Positions 1 through 8,662 are shown, counted from the first letter of the stretch. The stretch: 64,000 bases of DNA from Brachyspira innocens ATCC 29796 (GCF_000384655.1 NZ_ARQI01000129.1:79414-143413); one strand, 5' to 3'. Notes: generated by a model from the sequence alone, not told the origin. Translations and numbers: made by a program.

Positions 1-344
1 TTAATTGGCCTTTGAGAAGACTTTTTTTATCATATTACGGAAACAGATATGCCTCATTTGTATTGGGTTCAAAGATTATGGACATAACAGGCGGATTTAA
101 ATGTTTTAGAGCTTCTGTATTAAAGAAAATGAATTTTGATAATATTCTTTCTGCAGGATATTCTTTTCAAATAGAAATGAATTACTCTTTTGAAAGCAAC
201 GGATACAAAGTAAAAGAAGAGCCTATTATATTTTATGAAAGAAGAAACGGACAATCTAAAATGTCTAAAAATATTATAGCGGAAGCATTATTTAGAGTTG
301 TGCGTTTGAGATTCAGAAATAAAAAGAAATATTTTAATGGATAG
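1..344 (+). CDS. Glycosyltransferase family 2, dolichyl-phosphate mannose synthase-like, C-terminal part
   Basis: The reading frame is open from the first bases of the window, so this is the 3' end of a gene whose N-terminal GT-A domain lies outside. The visible stretch starts ..NWPLRRLFLSYYGNRYA and continues with DITGGFKCFRASVLKKM, the acceptor-side region typical of polyprenyl-phosphate mannose/glucose synthases, and ends with the basic RLRFRNKKKY tail. Such enzymes load a sugar from a nucleotide donor onto a lipid carrier at the cytoplasmic membrane. No C-terminal membrane anchor is present, as in the short DPM1-type enzymes. The next gene begins 5 bases after the stop, so the two are probably co-transcribed although their functions look unrelated. 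The family is inferred from these motifs only; donor and acceptor are unknown. Confidence 0.75.
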   Translation, partial: NWPLRRLFLSYYGNRYASFVLGSKIMDITGGFKCFRASVLKKMNFDNILSAGYSFQIEMNYSFESNGYKVKEEPIIFYERRNGQSKMSKNIIAEALFRVVRLRFRNKKKYFNG

Positions 345-349
345 TTAAA

Positions 350-1342
350 ATGAAAAAAACAATATACCTCTTAATAATAATTTTTATAATATTATCCTGC
401 AGTAATAATGAAAATAATATTGATAATAATATTATAAAAATAAAAGTGGGGTATTTATCAGATTTTGCTGGGGCTTCTGCAATTGCAATAGCCAAAGGAA
501 AGGGATTTTTTGAAGAGGAAAATTTAGACGCAGAAATAATAAAATTCGATAACGGACCTTCTGAAATATTATCAATGATAGGGCATGAAATAGAATTCGG
601 ATATATAGGAAATGGAGCACATTCTCATGCCATAAAAGGATATGTAAAAGTATTGTTTCCTAATGGTATAAGTAAAGCTGAAAAAATAATAGCAGGAAAA
701 TGGACTAATATAAAAACTATATCAGACTTAAAAGGAAAAACTGTAGCTACTCATCTTGGTACTTCTGGAGAAACAATGCTCAATATAGCTTTAAAAACTG
801 CCAAATTGACAAAAGATGATATAAACTTATTAAATGTAAATATTACAAACTTGGCTAATATGATAATAAATAAAAAAGCAGATGCTGTTTCTATTTGGGA
901 GCCGCATACAAAAGAAATTATTGATGCTATACCAAATCAATATGTTGTAATATCTAGTATAACAAACTATTCAAATGAAGCAGTATTCATAAGCAGCTTT
1001 ATAACAACCGCTGAATATATTAATAATAATCCGTATGCTGCAGCAAAATTTTCAAGAGCAATATTAAAAGCTATGGATTATAGAAAATATAATATAAATG
1101 ATGCAGTAAAAATCACAGCTGAAATAACTGGAATAGATGAAAATATGATGAAGCAGGAAATAGATACTGCTGTTTGGTTTTCATCATCTGATTTAAAAAA
1201 TTCATGTAAATATAAAAATATAGAAAAATGGTATAATACCCAGCAAAAATTATTTTTAGATTCTGGTATTATTAAAGAAAATGTGCCTATTACCAATTAT
1301 CTAGAATTAGATATGTTAAAAAATATATTATCAGATTTATGA
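350..1342 (+). CDS. ABC transporter substrate-binding lipoprotein, NMT1/SsuA-like (copy 1 of 3)
   Basis: 330 residues with a lipoprotein signal peptide (lysines, hydrophobic core, lipobox ILSC at about residues 14-17). The mature part has the NMT1/THI5/SsuA-TauA fold signature: VGYLSDFAGASAIAIAKGKG followed by FFEEENLD, then the hinge DLKGKTVATHLGTSGE and the SIWEPHT segment after the second lobe starts. Relatives bind sulfonates, nitrate, taurine or pyrimidine precursors and hand them to an ABC permease. It is the first of three adjacent paralogues that share most residues. No permease or ATPase gene lies next to them, so the transporter partner must be elsewhere or these serve one remote system. 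Substrate cannot be told from sequence. No clear Shine-Dalgarno is visible at this start, fitting translation coupled to the gene just upstream. Confidence 0.85.
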   Translation: MKKTIYLLIIIFIILSCSNNENNIDNNIIKIKVGYLSDFAGASAIAIAKGKGFFEEENLDAEIIKFDNGPSEILSMIGHEIEFGYIGNGAHSHAIKGYVKVLFPNGISKAEKIIAGKWTNIKTISDLKGKTVATHLGTSGETMLNIALKTAKLTKDDINLLNVNITNLANMIINKKADAVSIWEPHTKEIIDAIPNQYVVISSITNYSNEAVFISSFITTAEYINNNPYAAAKFSRAILKAMDYRKYNINDAVKITAEITGIDENMMKQEIDTAVWFSSSDLKNSCKYKNIEKWYNTQQKLFLDSGIIKENVPITNYLELDMLKNILSDL

Positions 1343-1355
1343 TTTGGATTTAGAT

Positions 1356-2342
1356 ATGAAAAAAGCAGTATGTATCATTATTTCTATAATTTTCATTATA
1401 TCATGCAATTCAAATGAAATTAAAGAAACTGAAAAAGAAAGTATAGAAAATAATTCTATAAAGATAAATGTAGGTTATTTATCAGATTTTGCAGGAGCTT
1501 CTGCAATTGCAATAGCCAAAAATAAAGGATTTTTTGAAGAAGAAAATTTGGATGCAAAGTTATATAAATTTTATAATGGTCATTCTGCCATATTATCAAT
1601 AGTTTCTAAAGAAATAGATTTTTCATATATAGGTCATGCTGCTCATAATTTAATCATAAACGGCAAAGCACAAATTTTAGTTCCAAACGCAATAAGTAAA
1701 AGTGAAAAAATAATAGTCAATAAGGATTCTAATATTAATAGTATACAAGATTTAAAAGGAAAAACTGTAGCCACTCATTTTGGAACATCAGGTGAGGCTA
1801 TGCTTTATATATCTTTCAAAAAATCAGGATTAAAGAAAAAAGATGTTAATCTTATGAATATAAACATAACCAATTTGGAAAACTATCTAATCAATGGAAA
1901 GGCTGATGCCATATCTACTTGGCTGCATTTTACAAATGATTATAAGGTGCTCGCATATATTACAAACTATTCAGATGATATTGTATTAACAAGCAGTTTT
2001 GTATCTAGTTTAGAATATATTAATAAATATCCGCAAATAGCAAAAAAATTTTCAAGAGCAATATTAAAGGCAATGGATTATAGAAAATACAATATGGACG
2101 AAGCAGTTAAATTAGCGGCAGAACTTATAGGAAGTGAAACAGATGAAGTAAGAAAAGAAATTGACAGCGGTGTATGGTTTTCATCATCAGATATAGAAAA
2201 TGCTTTAAAATCAGGAGATATATTAAAATGGTATGAGGCTCAAGAACAGGTATTTTTATATTATGATACAATAGAGCAAGCTGTACCTGTAACAAATTAT
2301 ATACAATTAGAAATGCTTAAAAATGTATTAAACAATTTATAA
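1356..2342 (+). CDS. ABC transporter substrate-binding lipoprotein, NMT1/SsuA-like (copy 2 of 3)
   Basis: Second paralogue, about 328 residues. I place the start at the ATG at 1356 rather than the in-frame TTG at 1344, because the protein then begins MKKAVCIII and has a proper lipoprotein signal ending IISC. It keeps VGYLSDFAGASAIAIAKNKG and DLKGKTVATHFGTSGE. The loop that reads SIWEPHT in copy 1 is STWLHFT here, which lacks the Glu-Pro conserved in copies 1 and 3, so its ligand pocket may differ. It follows copy 1 after 13 bases and precedes copy 3 by 13 bases, so one transcript probably carries all three. The role is high-affinity capture of an unidentified small anion or amine at the outer face of the inner membrane. 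Confidence 0.83.
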   Translation: MKKAVCIIISIIFIISCNSNEIKETEKESIENNSIKINVGYLSDFAGASAIAIAKNKGFFEEENLDAKLYKFYNGHSAILSIVSKEIDFSYIGHAAHNLIINGKAQILVPNAISKSEKIIVNKDSNINSIQDLKGKTVATHFGTSGEAMLYISFKKSGLKKKDVNLMNINITNLENYLINGKADAISTWLHFTNDYKVLAYITNYSDDIVLTSSFVSSLEYINKYPQIAKKFSRAILKAMDYRKYNMDEAVKLAAELIGSETDEVRKEIDSGVWFSSSDIENALKSGDILKWYEAQEQVFLYYDTIEQAVPVTNYIQLEMLKNVLNNL

Positions 2343-2355
2343 TAAGGATAATTTT

Positions 2356-3342
2356 ATGAAGAAAATAATTTATATGATTTTTATAATGATAAGTATTATA
2401 TCATGCTCTAATAAAGAAGAGAAAGAAAATAAGGTTCAAAAAACAAAAATAAGAGTAGGATATTTATATGAATTTGCTGGAGCTTCTGCTGTAGCGGTGG
2501 CTAAAGAAAAAGGATTTTTTGAAGAAGAAAATTTAGACGCTGAATTATATGAGTTTTTTAACGGACATGCTGCTATTTTGTCTATGATATCAGAAGAAAT
2601 TGACTTCGCTTATATTGGACATGCAGCTCATAATCTAATAATAGATGGAAAAGCACAAATTTTAATACCAAACGGAATAAGCAAGGGCGAAAAAATAATA
2701 ACAGCTAAATCCAACAATATAAATACAATATCAGATTTAAAAGGAAAAACTGTAGCCACTCATTTAGGTACATCGGGAGAAGCTATGCTGCTTATAGCTT
2801 TAGAAAATGCAGGACTTACAAAAAAAGATATTAATTTATTAAATGTTAATATTACAAATTTAGAAAATACCCTTATAAATAAAGAAGCTGATGTTATATC
2901 TACTTGGGAGCCTTATACAACACATATAAGAGGCAGTAATTATAAAATGCTTGCTGATATTACTAACTATTCTGATAAAATTATATTAACAAGCAGCTTC
3001 GTTTCTACTTTGGAATATATAAATAATCACAGAGAAACAGTATCTAAATTTTCAAGAGCAATATTAAAAGCAATGGATTATAGAAAAGATCATATAGATG
3101 AGGCTGTAGAGTTTGTATCAAAACTTAATGGAAATAGTATAGATGCAGTAAAAGAAGAAACAGATACTGGAATATGGTTTTCTTCATCAGATATAAGCAA
3201 TGCCTGCGAATCAGGAGATATAATAAAATGGTATGAAACTCAGCAGAAAGTATTTTTGCATTCACAGATAATTGATGAAGATGTAGCAGTAACAAATTAT
3301 ATACAATTAGAACTATTAAAAAGTATCTTAAATACTTTATAA
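2356..3342 (+). CDS. ABC transporter substrate-binding lipoprotein, NMT1/SsuA-like (copy 3 of 3)
   Basis: Third paralogue, 328 residues, with an AAGGA ribosome site and a lipobox ending IISC. It retains VGYLYEFAGASAVAVAKEKG, DLKGKTVATHLGTSGE and the STWEPYTT loop, and shares with the other copies the C-terminal FSRAILKAMDYRK and GxWFSSSD blocks. The stop codon lies 6 bases inside the convergent aroA gene, so the two 3' ends overlap. The three copies diverge mainly in the lobes that line the ligand cleft, which suggests related but distinct ligands rather than simple dosage. Function beyond substrate binding for an ABC importer is not supported. Confidence 0.84.
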   Translation: MKKIIYMIFIMISIISCSNKEEKENKVQKTKIRVGYLYEFAGASAVAVAKEKGFFEEENLDAELYEFFNGHAAILSMISEEIDFAYIGHAAHNLIIDGKAQILIPNGISKGEKIITAKSNNINTISDLKGKTVATHLGTSGEAMLLIALENAGLTKKDINLLNVNITNLENTLINKEADVISTWEPYTTHIRGSNYKMLADITNYSDKIILTSSFVSTLEYINNHRETVSKFSRAILKAMDYRKDHIDEAVEFVSKLNGNSIDAVKEETDTGIWFSSSDISNACESGDIIKWYETQQKVFLHSQIIDEDVAVTNYIQLELLKSILNTL

Positions 3343-4599
3343 TACCATATTAACACCAATACTTCTAAACTGCTCTATAAAGTTAAAAGATGATTTATTA
3401 ATAGACTGAGCATCATCTATTGTTATAGGATTATTTGAAACTATAGCAGCAACTGCAAGAGACATAGCTATTCTATGATCATTATGAGAAGTTGTTTTAC
3501 CGCCTTCCAATTTTTCTATTCCCTCTATAAAAATCTCATTTTCTGTAACTTCTATTTTTGCTCCTATTTTACTAAAACTATCTTTAAGATCATTTATTCT
3601 GTCGCTTTCTTTATATCTTAATCTTGAAGCATTATATAATTTTGTTCTTCCTTTTGCCGTAGAGGCAAGAGAGGTTATTATAGGTGCTAAATCTGGTATA
3701 TTTGCAATATCTATGTCCATAGCATTAAGCCTGTTTGCTTTCTTTATAGTTATAGAATTATCATCATTATAGATTATAGGTGCCCCCATAAACTTAAGTA
3801 TATTAAGTATTTCCTTATCACCCTGAAGAGAATATTTATTAAGCCCATACAAAGTAACCTCGCCTCCCAAAGCACCAGCAGCAGCAAAAAAAGCGGCATG
3901 CGACCAATCAGATTCTACTTCATAGTCACTAAGAGAATACCCCTGATTACCACATACTTCTATTATATTTTCACCCTGTCTTGAAGTTTCTATATTTGCA
4001 TGTTTAAGCGTCTTTAATGTCATCATAACATAAGGTGCAGACTCAAGCTCCCCTTCTATTATAATCTTAGAATCTCCTTCTAACAAAGGCAATGCAAATA
4101 AAAGCCCGCTTACAAATTGACTGCTTACATTACCAGCAACTCTAAACTCACCGCTTTTTAATTTACCAGATACTTTAAGAGAATCCTCATTAAGAGAAAA
4201 CTCTAGTCCCTGTTCTTTCCATATATTTTTATATACTTCCATAGGTCTTGAAAATAACTTTTTAGAACCTATAAAAGTACAGTTAAGTCCAAGTGCCGAT
4301 ACAATAGGAATTAATAGCCTCAAACTAGTACCTGATTCTTTTACATCTATAGTTAATTCTTTTTTATATTCTTTTTTAGGAACAACTTTAAGCCCGTCAT
4401 CAATAACTTCTAAATCTGCAAAATTAGAAACAGCCTCTTTAGTAACCTCTATATCTATACTTACATTATCAATCCAAGGCTTTATAATATTAGGATTTTT
4501 AGATAAAGCAGAAGCTATCAAAGCTCTATGGGCATCACTTTTACTCATTTGAATATAAACAGAACCAAAAATTTCTGAAGGTTTAATAGTCAAAGGCAT
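3337..4599 (-). CDS. aroA: 3-phosphoshikimate 1-carboxyvinyltransferase (EPSP synthase)
   Basis: 420 residues, the usual length for AroA. It transfers the enolpyruvyl group of PEP to shikimate-3-phosphate in the sixth step of the shikimate pathway. Family motifs are visible in order: SKSDAHRALIASAL near residue 19, ESGTSLRLLIP near 107 (phosphate/PEP site), SSQFVSGLLFALPL, SDWSHAAFFAAAGAL, RYKESDRINDL and NDHRIAMSLAVAA. An AGGAG site precedes the ATG. It lies 22 bases behind ftsY on the same strand, so it is probably the second gene of that operon; no other shikimate gene is in the window. Its 3' end overlaps the convergent binding-protein gene by 6 bases. Confidence 0.93.
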   Translation of the reverse strand: MPLTIKPSEIFGSVYIQMSKSDAHRALIASALSKNPNIIKPWIDNVSIDIEVTKEAVSNFADLEVIDDGLKVVPKKEYKKELTIDVKESGTSLRLLIPIVSALGLNCTFIGSKKLFSRPMEVYKNIWKEQGLEFSLNEDSLKVSGKLKSGEFRVAGNVSSQFVSGLLFALPLLEGDSKIIIEGELESAPYVMMTLKTLKHANIETSRQGENIIEVCGNQGYSLSDYEVESDWSHAAFFAAAGALGGEVTLYGLNKYSLQGDKEILNILKFMGAPIIYNDDNSITIKKANRLNAMDIDIANIPDLAPIITSLASTAKGRTKLYNASRLRYKESDRINDLKDSFSKIGAKIEVTENEIFIEGIEKLEGGKTTSHNDHRIAMSLAVAAIVSNNPITIDDAQSINKSSFNFIEQFRSIGVNMVL

Positions 4600-4621
4600 A
4601 AAAAACTCCTAAATATAACTT

Positions 4622-5581
4622 TTACTGCAATATAGAATCTACAAAACTTTCAGCATCAAATTCTTTAAAGTCATCAACCTTCTCACCAAATCCTCCGTAA
4701 TATATAGGGAGAGATAAATAATGAGCTATACTTATAGAAACCCCGCCTTTAGCAGTGCTGTCTAATTTTGAAACTATAGCACCCTGTATATTCAAAGCAT
4801 TAGTAAAAACTTTGGCTTGCTCTATTCCGTTATGTCCTACATTAGCATCCAATACCAATATAGGTATAAAATTAAACTCACTAAATCTTTCAGTAGCTAT
4901 TTTTTTCATTTTTTCAAGCTGTCTTACCAAATTTTCCTGATTATGAAATCTTCCAGCTGTATCAACTATTACAATATCAGCATCTGTAGCCTTAGCTTTA
5001 TCTAAAGCTGAAAATAATACGCTTGCTGGATCTCCTGCCTGCTGACCTTTTACTATTGTAACAGAAAGTCTATTAGCCCACTCTTCTAACTGCTCTATAG
5101 CTGCTGCTCTGAATGTATCTGCTGCTGCCAGTATTACTTTATGATCTTTCTTTAGTATATTGGCTAATTTTGCTATTGATGTGGTTTTTCCAACACCATT
5201 TACTCCAACTATAAAAAGTATATTTTTATCTTTTAATTCTATTTTTTTAGATATAAACTTTGATATTAAAATTTCTCTTAAATATTTTTTTGCTTCTGAA
5301 GGCTCTTTTATATTTTCTTTTTGTATAGCTTCTCTTAATTTTGAAATAATATCTTTTGTAGTTTCCACTCCAGCATCGGCTGTTATCAATGTATTTTCCA
5401 AACTCGCAAAAAACTCATCATTAATAGATGAAGTGTTAAAAATTGATGATAAAGAAAATTTGCTTTTAGCACTGGTTAAAGATACTTTAGGTTTGCTTTT
5501 AGATTTTTTCATTAAAACTAAAAGTATAATAAGTACAACTATAACAGCACAAGCTATTATTATAATATTCATAGATGACAT
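4622..5581 (-). CDS. ftsY: Signal recognition particle receptor FtsY
   Basis: 319 residues: an N-terminal membrane segment (about residues 4-24), a short basic linker, then the NG GTPase domain. Visible motifs are GVNGVGKTTSIAKLA (P-loop), DTFRAAAIEQLEEWA, DTAGRFHNQ, SKLDSTAKGG (guanine specificity) and the terminal GFGEKVDDF. FtsY docks ribosome-SRP complexes at the inner membrane. Unlike the enterobacterial protein there is no long acidic A domain; a true membrane helix replaces it, as in several Gram-positives and spirochaetes. A GGAG site stands before the chosen ATG, and a TTGAAA/TATAAT promoter lies just upstream. Confidence 0.95.
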   Translation of the reverse strand: MSSMNIIIIACAVIVVLIILLVLMKKSKSKPKVSLTSAKSKFSLSSIFNTSSINDEFFASLENTLITADAGVETTKDIISKLREAIQKENIKEPSEAKKYLREILISKFISKKIELKDKNILFIVGVNGVGKTTSIAKLANILKKDHKVILAAADTFRAAAIEQLEEWANRLSVTIVKGQQAGDPASVLFSALDKAKATDADIVIVDTAGRFHNQENLVRQLEKMKKIATERFSEFNFIPILVLDANVGHNGIEQAKVFTNALNIQGAIVSKLDSTAKGGVSISIAHYLSLPIYYGGFGEKVDDFKEFDAESFVDSILQ

Positions 5582-5613
5582 TTATTTCTCCAATTAAAAA
5601 AATTATTGAAAAT

Positions 5614-5641
5614 ATTATATAGGCTATTGATATTTTTTCAA
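5614..5641 (-). promoter_or_regulatory. Sigma-70-type promoter for ftsY-aroA
   Basis: On the minus strand TTGAAA (5636-5641) and TATAAT (5614-5619) are separated by 16 bases, about 35 bases before the ftsY start. Identification is by consensus match and position only. Confidence 0.6.
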
Positions 5642-5737
5642 GTTATAATTTGTATATAATAAAAAAAGCATCGATAATAAAATTACTATAAATACTTCTT
5701 TTGCCTCTTTCAATAAATTGAAAAATTATAATTTTAA

Positions 5738-6340
5738 TTAATTAAAAACTTGAAAAGAACTAGTTGTAGCGTTACAAAGAGAACATTTGCTAGGAGCACT
5801 TCCTGCTTCTATATATCAACAAAATAGGCATAGATAATATCCTTCTGGTAAGTTTTATTAGCATTTAAGTCTTGCATAGTTTAGTATATAAACTAGTATG
5901 AGTTTTTTCTACAGCACCTGTTATGTTCATTAAATCAGCAACATTTTTATTTTTTTTTCAGCAGAAGCTACTTTACTGAATGCATGATACATTTTTGTAT
6001 ATTCATAAGTTTCGCCAGCTATACTGCTTTTAAAATTATCAACATCAGAAGAAGTTTTTACAGCATTGATTGTAGCTTTCAAAGGAGCTGTTGATAATTT
6101 AGAAGAAATAGCAATCTCATTTAAAAGTTTAGCATGTATAGCTTCAGCTGCAGAAGCTGCTCTAAACATAGCTGCTACGCTTTTATTTTTTGCTGCTTTA
6201 GCATATTCAGCATAAGAAGCAGAAGCATTCATTTCACCATTATATGATTGTGATAAACCGTCTAATGTAGATTTAGCTGTTTGTCCGTATACAAAACTAG
6301 CAAAAACAAATGATAATAATAAACTAATTTTTTTAATCAT
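5738..6340 (-). pseudogene. Exported rubrerythrin-like protein, decayed by several frameshifts and a stop
   Basis: The 5' part encodes 136 residues: a signal peptide (MIKKISLLLSFVFASFVYG), then a ferritin-like four-helix domain with EMNASASYAEYAKAAK, EAIHAKLL and GETYEYTKMYHAF, the helices that carry the di-iron ligands. At about 5950-5958 an A-run (T on this strand's complement) breaks the frame. Reading on in other frames recovers NVADLMNITGAVEKTHTSLY (with the last ExxH), then MQDLNANKTY, then PEGYYLCLFC, a TGA, YIEAG, SAPSKCSLCNATTSSFQVFN and a stop at 5738. The tail is a rubredoxin-like CxxC...CxxC knuckle. So at least three frame changes and one nonsense codon lie in an otherwise recognisable rubrerythrin, normally a peroxide reductase in anaerobes. 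The first proline of the CPxC motif is also lost. The truncated product would lack the last iron ligands and the knuckle, so it is probably non-functional. Confidence 0.85.
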
Positions 6341-6399
6341 ACTTTTTTCCTTTTTTTAATATAGTGTTTAGATTTTTATATGCAGAGGCAATCATATAC

Positions 6400-6418
6400 G
6401 ATATAAACAGTTTATATC
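6400..6418. promoter_or_regulatory. 19-bp perfect palindrome, candidate operator of the rubrerythrin gene
   Basis: GATATAAAC-A-GTTTATATC is a perfect inverted repeat with 9-base arms and a single central base. On the minus strand it overlaps the spacer of a TTGATA...TATATG promoter-like pair about 60 bases before the rubrerythrin start. PerR-type peroxide regulators use AT-rich palindromes at such positions, but the exact sequence is not a textbook PerR box. The rest of 6341-6656 holds only the terminator of the next gene and featureless AT-rich sequence. Confidence 0.5.
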
Positions 6419-6612
6419 AAAAAAGCTAAATAAAAATCTAATATTTTTATTATATTATATTTTTTATTTAATAATGAATACATTAAAATATTGTAAATTA
6501 ATTAAAACGTATATTAGATATATATTACATTTTTTTATATACTTCATACCTGTATGATGTTTATAAAAAATTACATATTTTAAAATATAAAATTAATTAT
6601 TATGCAATAATA

Positions 6613-6634
6613 AAGGGGCCTTATAAAGCCCCTT
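6613..6634 (-). terminator. Intrinsic terminator of the aminotransferase gene
   Basis: Perfect 7-bp stem AAGGGGC/GCCCCTT with an 8-base loop, followed on the minus strand by TATTATT. It starts 22 bases after the aminotransferase stop codon. Confidence 0.8.
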
Positions 6635-6656
6635 ATATCATTTTATTATAAAAATA

Positions 6657-7844
6657 TTATTTACGCATATCTTTAATAACTTTTGCAAGTATAGACATAC
6701 CTTTATCTATATCTTCTGGTTTAGAGTTAGTATAATTAAGTCTTAAAGTACCTAATCCTCTTTTAGCCTCATAGAAAGGCTCTCCAGGAACAACCGCAAC
6801 TCCAGCATCGGCAGCTTTCTTATAAAACTCAACAGCATCTATTCCTTTAGGAAGTGTAGCCCACACAAACATACCGCCTTCTGGGTGAGTCCAATGCATA
6901 TCATCAGGTAAATGCTTATCCATAGCTTCAAGCATATATCCGCATTGTTTTCCATACATGTCTATGATTTTTTTGATATGGGCATCATAATCATTGTCTT
7001 CAAAATACTGACTAACAACTACTTGAACAAATGTGCTGGTATGCATATCTATAAGCTGTTTATACTCTGTCATTTTCTGCATAAGCTCTTTAATACCGCA
7101 AACTATCCAGCCTATTCTCAAACCTGGTGAAACTGTTTTTGAGAAAGTACCCAAAAGTATAGCCTGATCTCCCAAATATGTATAAAGTGATTTTTGATGT
7201 TCGCCTTTAAATCTTAATTCCCCGTAAGGATTATCTTCTATAAAGAATGTATCCTTGCCTTTCATTATTTCAGCTATCTTTTCTCTTACAGCATTTGTAT
7301 AAGTTATTCCTGTTGGGTTTTGGAAGTTAGGAACTGCATAAAAGAATTTATGGTCATATTTATTCATAGATTCTCTAAATTGTTCTACATCTGCTCCGTC
7401 TTCATTTAAATCAATAGTTTTAATATTAGGATTATATAGATGAAATGACTGCAAAGCTGCTAAATATGACGGATCTTCTACTAAAACAGTATCACTTGGG
7501 TCTACCAAACATGAAGAAATGACATCTAACGCCTGCTGTGAACCGTTTGTAATGAGAATATCTTTTGCTTCCACATTAACGCCTTGTTTTCTGTACCTAT
7601 TGGCAATAAACTCTCTTAAAGGTCCATATCCTTCAGCACTATTATACTGAAGAGAATAACTGCCTTTAGTTTCCAATACTTTAATAGCTGCTGCTTTTAT
7701 TTCCTCTACTGGGAAAGAAGCTGGATTAGGCAATCCTCCTGCAAATGATATTAAATCACCTTTGGCAGCTACTTCTAAAATCATCTTAACAAAATTACCC
7801 TGAAAATCTTCTTGTAATGCTCTTTTTGATAATCTTAATTTCAT
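6657..7844 (-). CDS. PLP-dependent aminotransferase, class I/II (2-aminoadipate/aromatic type)
   Basis: About 395 residues of a fold-type I aminotransferase in the LysN/2-aminoadipate-aminotransferase and MocR-catalytic-domain branch. Signs are SFAGGLPNPASFP near the N-terminus, LQYNSAEGYGPLREFIA, TNGSQQALDV, VPNFQNPTGITYT, EDNPYGELRF and the PLP lysine in GTFSKTVSPGLRIGW, then HPEGGMFVWATLP and the arginine in LRLNYTN. It moves amino groups between a 2-oxoacid and an amino acid; the exact donor cannot be told. An ATG 12 bases upstream (7856) is possible, but the GGATAGGA stretch between the two fits a ribosome site for the ATG at 7844. It has its own terminator; the neighbours give no pathway context. 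Confidence 0.85.
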   Translation of the reverse strand: MKLRLSKRALQEDFQGNFVKMILEVAAKGDLISFAGGLPNPASFPVEEIKAAAIKVLETKGSYSLQYNSAEGYGPLREFIANRYRKQGVNVEAKDILITNGSQQALDVISSCLVDPSDTVLVEDPSYLAALQSFHLYNPNIKTIDLNEDGADVEQFRESMNKYDHKFFYAVPNFQNPTGITYTNAVREKIAEIMKGKDTFFIEDNPYGELRFKGEHQKSLYTYLGDQAILLGTFSKTVSPGLRIGWIVCGIKELMQKMTEYKQLIDMHTSTFVQVVVSQYFEDNDYDAHIKKIIDMYGKQCGYMLEAMDKHLPDDMHWTHPEGGMFVWATLPKGIDAVEFYKKAADAGVAVVPGEPFYEAKRGLGTLRLNYTNSKPEDIDKGMSILAKVIKDMRK

Positions 7845-7960
7845 AATCCTATCCATTTAAAAAATTTGTTAAGTATTATACACTACTATTAATAATAATG
7901 CTATATTACTTTACAATTTTTTATCAAAAAGATAAATAAATTATATAAATAAAATTCTAA

Positions 7961-7988
7961 TTGACTATAATTGTTTGTATGATATTAT
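7961..7988 (+). promoter_or_regulatory. Promoter of the rhodanese lipoprotein gene
   Basis: TTGACT (7961-7966) and TATTAT (7983-7988) are 16 bases apart, 38 bases before the start codon. A near-identical TTGACTATAAT-type promoter precedes the second rhodanese gene at 12120, which suggests common regulation. Confidence 0.55.
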
Positions 7989-8025
7989 ATAAAAAATTTT
8001 ATATAAAAAAAGGAGAATTTTATAT

Positions 8026-8433
8026 ATGAAAAAAAATATTATTATCACTTTTAGCCTATTGTCTATCATATTATTAATTGCAGGCTGTCAGAAAAAAGAA
8101 ACTTCTGAAGCTGTAAACTACAAAAATTTAAACGTAGATGAGGCTGTTGAACTAATAGCATCTAATCCTAATATTATAGTAATAGATGTTAGAACTCCAG
8201 ATGAAATCAAAGAAACAGGTACTATAGAAAACGCTTCTAACATAGATTTCAAAGCAGCTGATTTCAAAGAAAAAGTATCTGAATTAGATAAGAGTAAAGA
8301 ATATTTATTATTCTGCAGAACAGGAAACCGCTCTGGTCAGGCATCTCAAATAATGGCTGATTTAGGATTCACTAACATTAATAATTTAAAAGATGCTGGA
8401 TACGATGAGTTTTCTAAAGCATTAGCTAAATAA
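8026..8433 (+). CDS. Rhodanese-domain lipoprotein
   Basis: 135 residues with an AGGAG ribosome site and a lipoprotein signal (lipobox IAGC, Cys about 21). A single rhodanese domain fills the rest: VIDVRTPDEIKETGTI near the front and the active-site loop CRTGNRSGQA carrying the persulfide cysteine. Membrane-anchored rhodaneses move sulfane sulfur (or selenium) outside the cytoplasm. A close paralogue lies at 12183; the two bracket the radical-SAM/mtnA/mtnK genes, which makes a shared role plausible. The loop length (six residues between catalytic Cys and the following helix) is that of sulfur transferases, not Cdc25-type phosphatases. Confidence 0.9.
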   Translation: MKKNIIITFSLLSIILLIAGCQKKETSEAVNYKNLNVDEAVELIASNPNIIVIDVRTPDEIKETGTIENASNIDFKAADFKEKVSELDKSKEYLLFCRTGNRSGQASQIMADLGFTNINNLKDAGYDEFSKALAK

Positions 8434-8628
8434 TTTATCATTATTTTTTTATTATGAAATATAATTTTTATAAATACAGAACATTACATTATAAAAATAA
8501 AATCCCTCTTATTTTCATTTAATTAGATCGTGAATCTATAAAAATAATTCAAAACTATTATTATCATTATTATTTTATATAATTAATTACAGATAAAACA
8601 ATCATATAAATAAACAATTAAAAAAATT

Positions 8629-8662
8629 AACAAGTATAGTAATATGATTTATTATACTTGTT
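8629..8662 (+). other. Hairpin in the leader of the radical-SAM gene
   Basis: AACAAGTATA and TATACTTGTT form a perfect 10-bp stem with a 14-base loop, 33 bases before the start codon of the radical-SAM gene. Flanking TTAA/TTAA could lengthen the stem past an AG bulge. There is no U-run, so a terminator of the upstream gene is unlikely; an operator or mRNA structure is possible. The rest of 8434-8628 shows nothing I can name. Confidence 0.45.

Noticed and set aside
5160..5597. 145-codon plus-strand frame
   Set aside because: Antisense shadow of ftsY; the FtsY motifs on the other strand are unambiguous.
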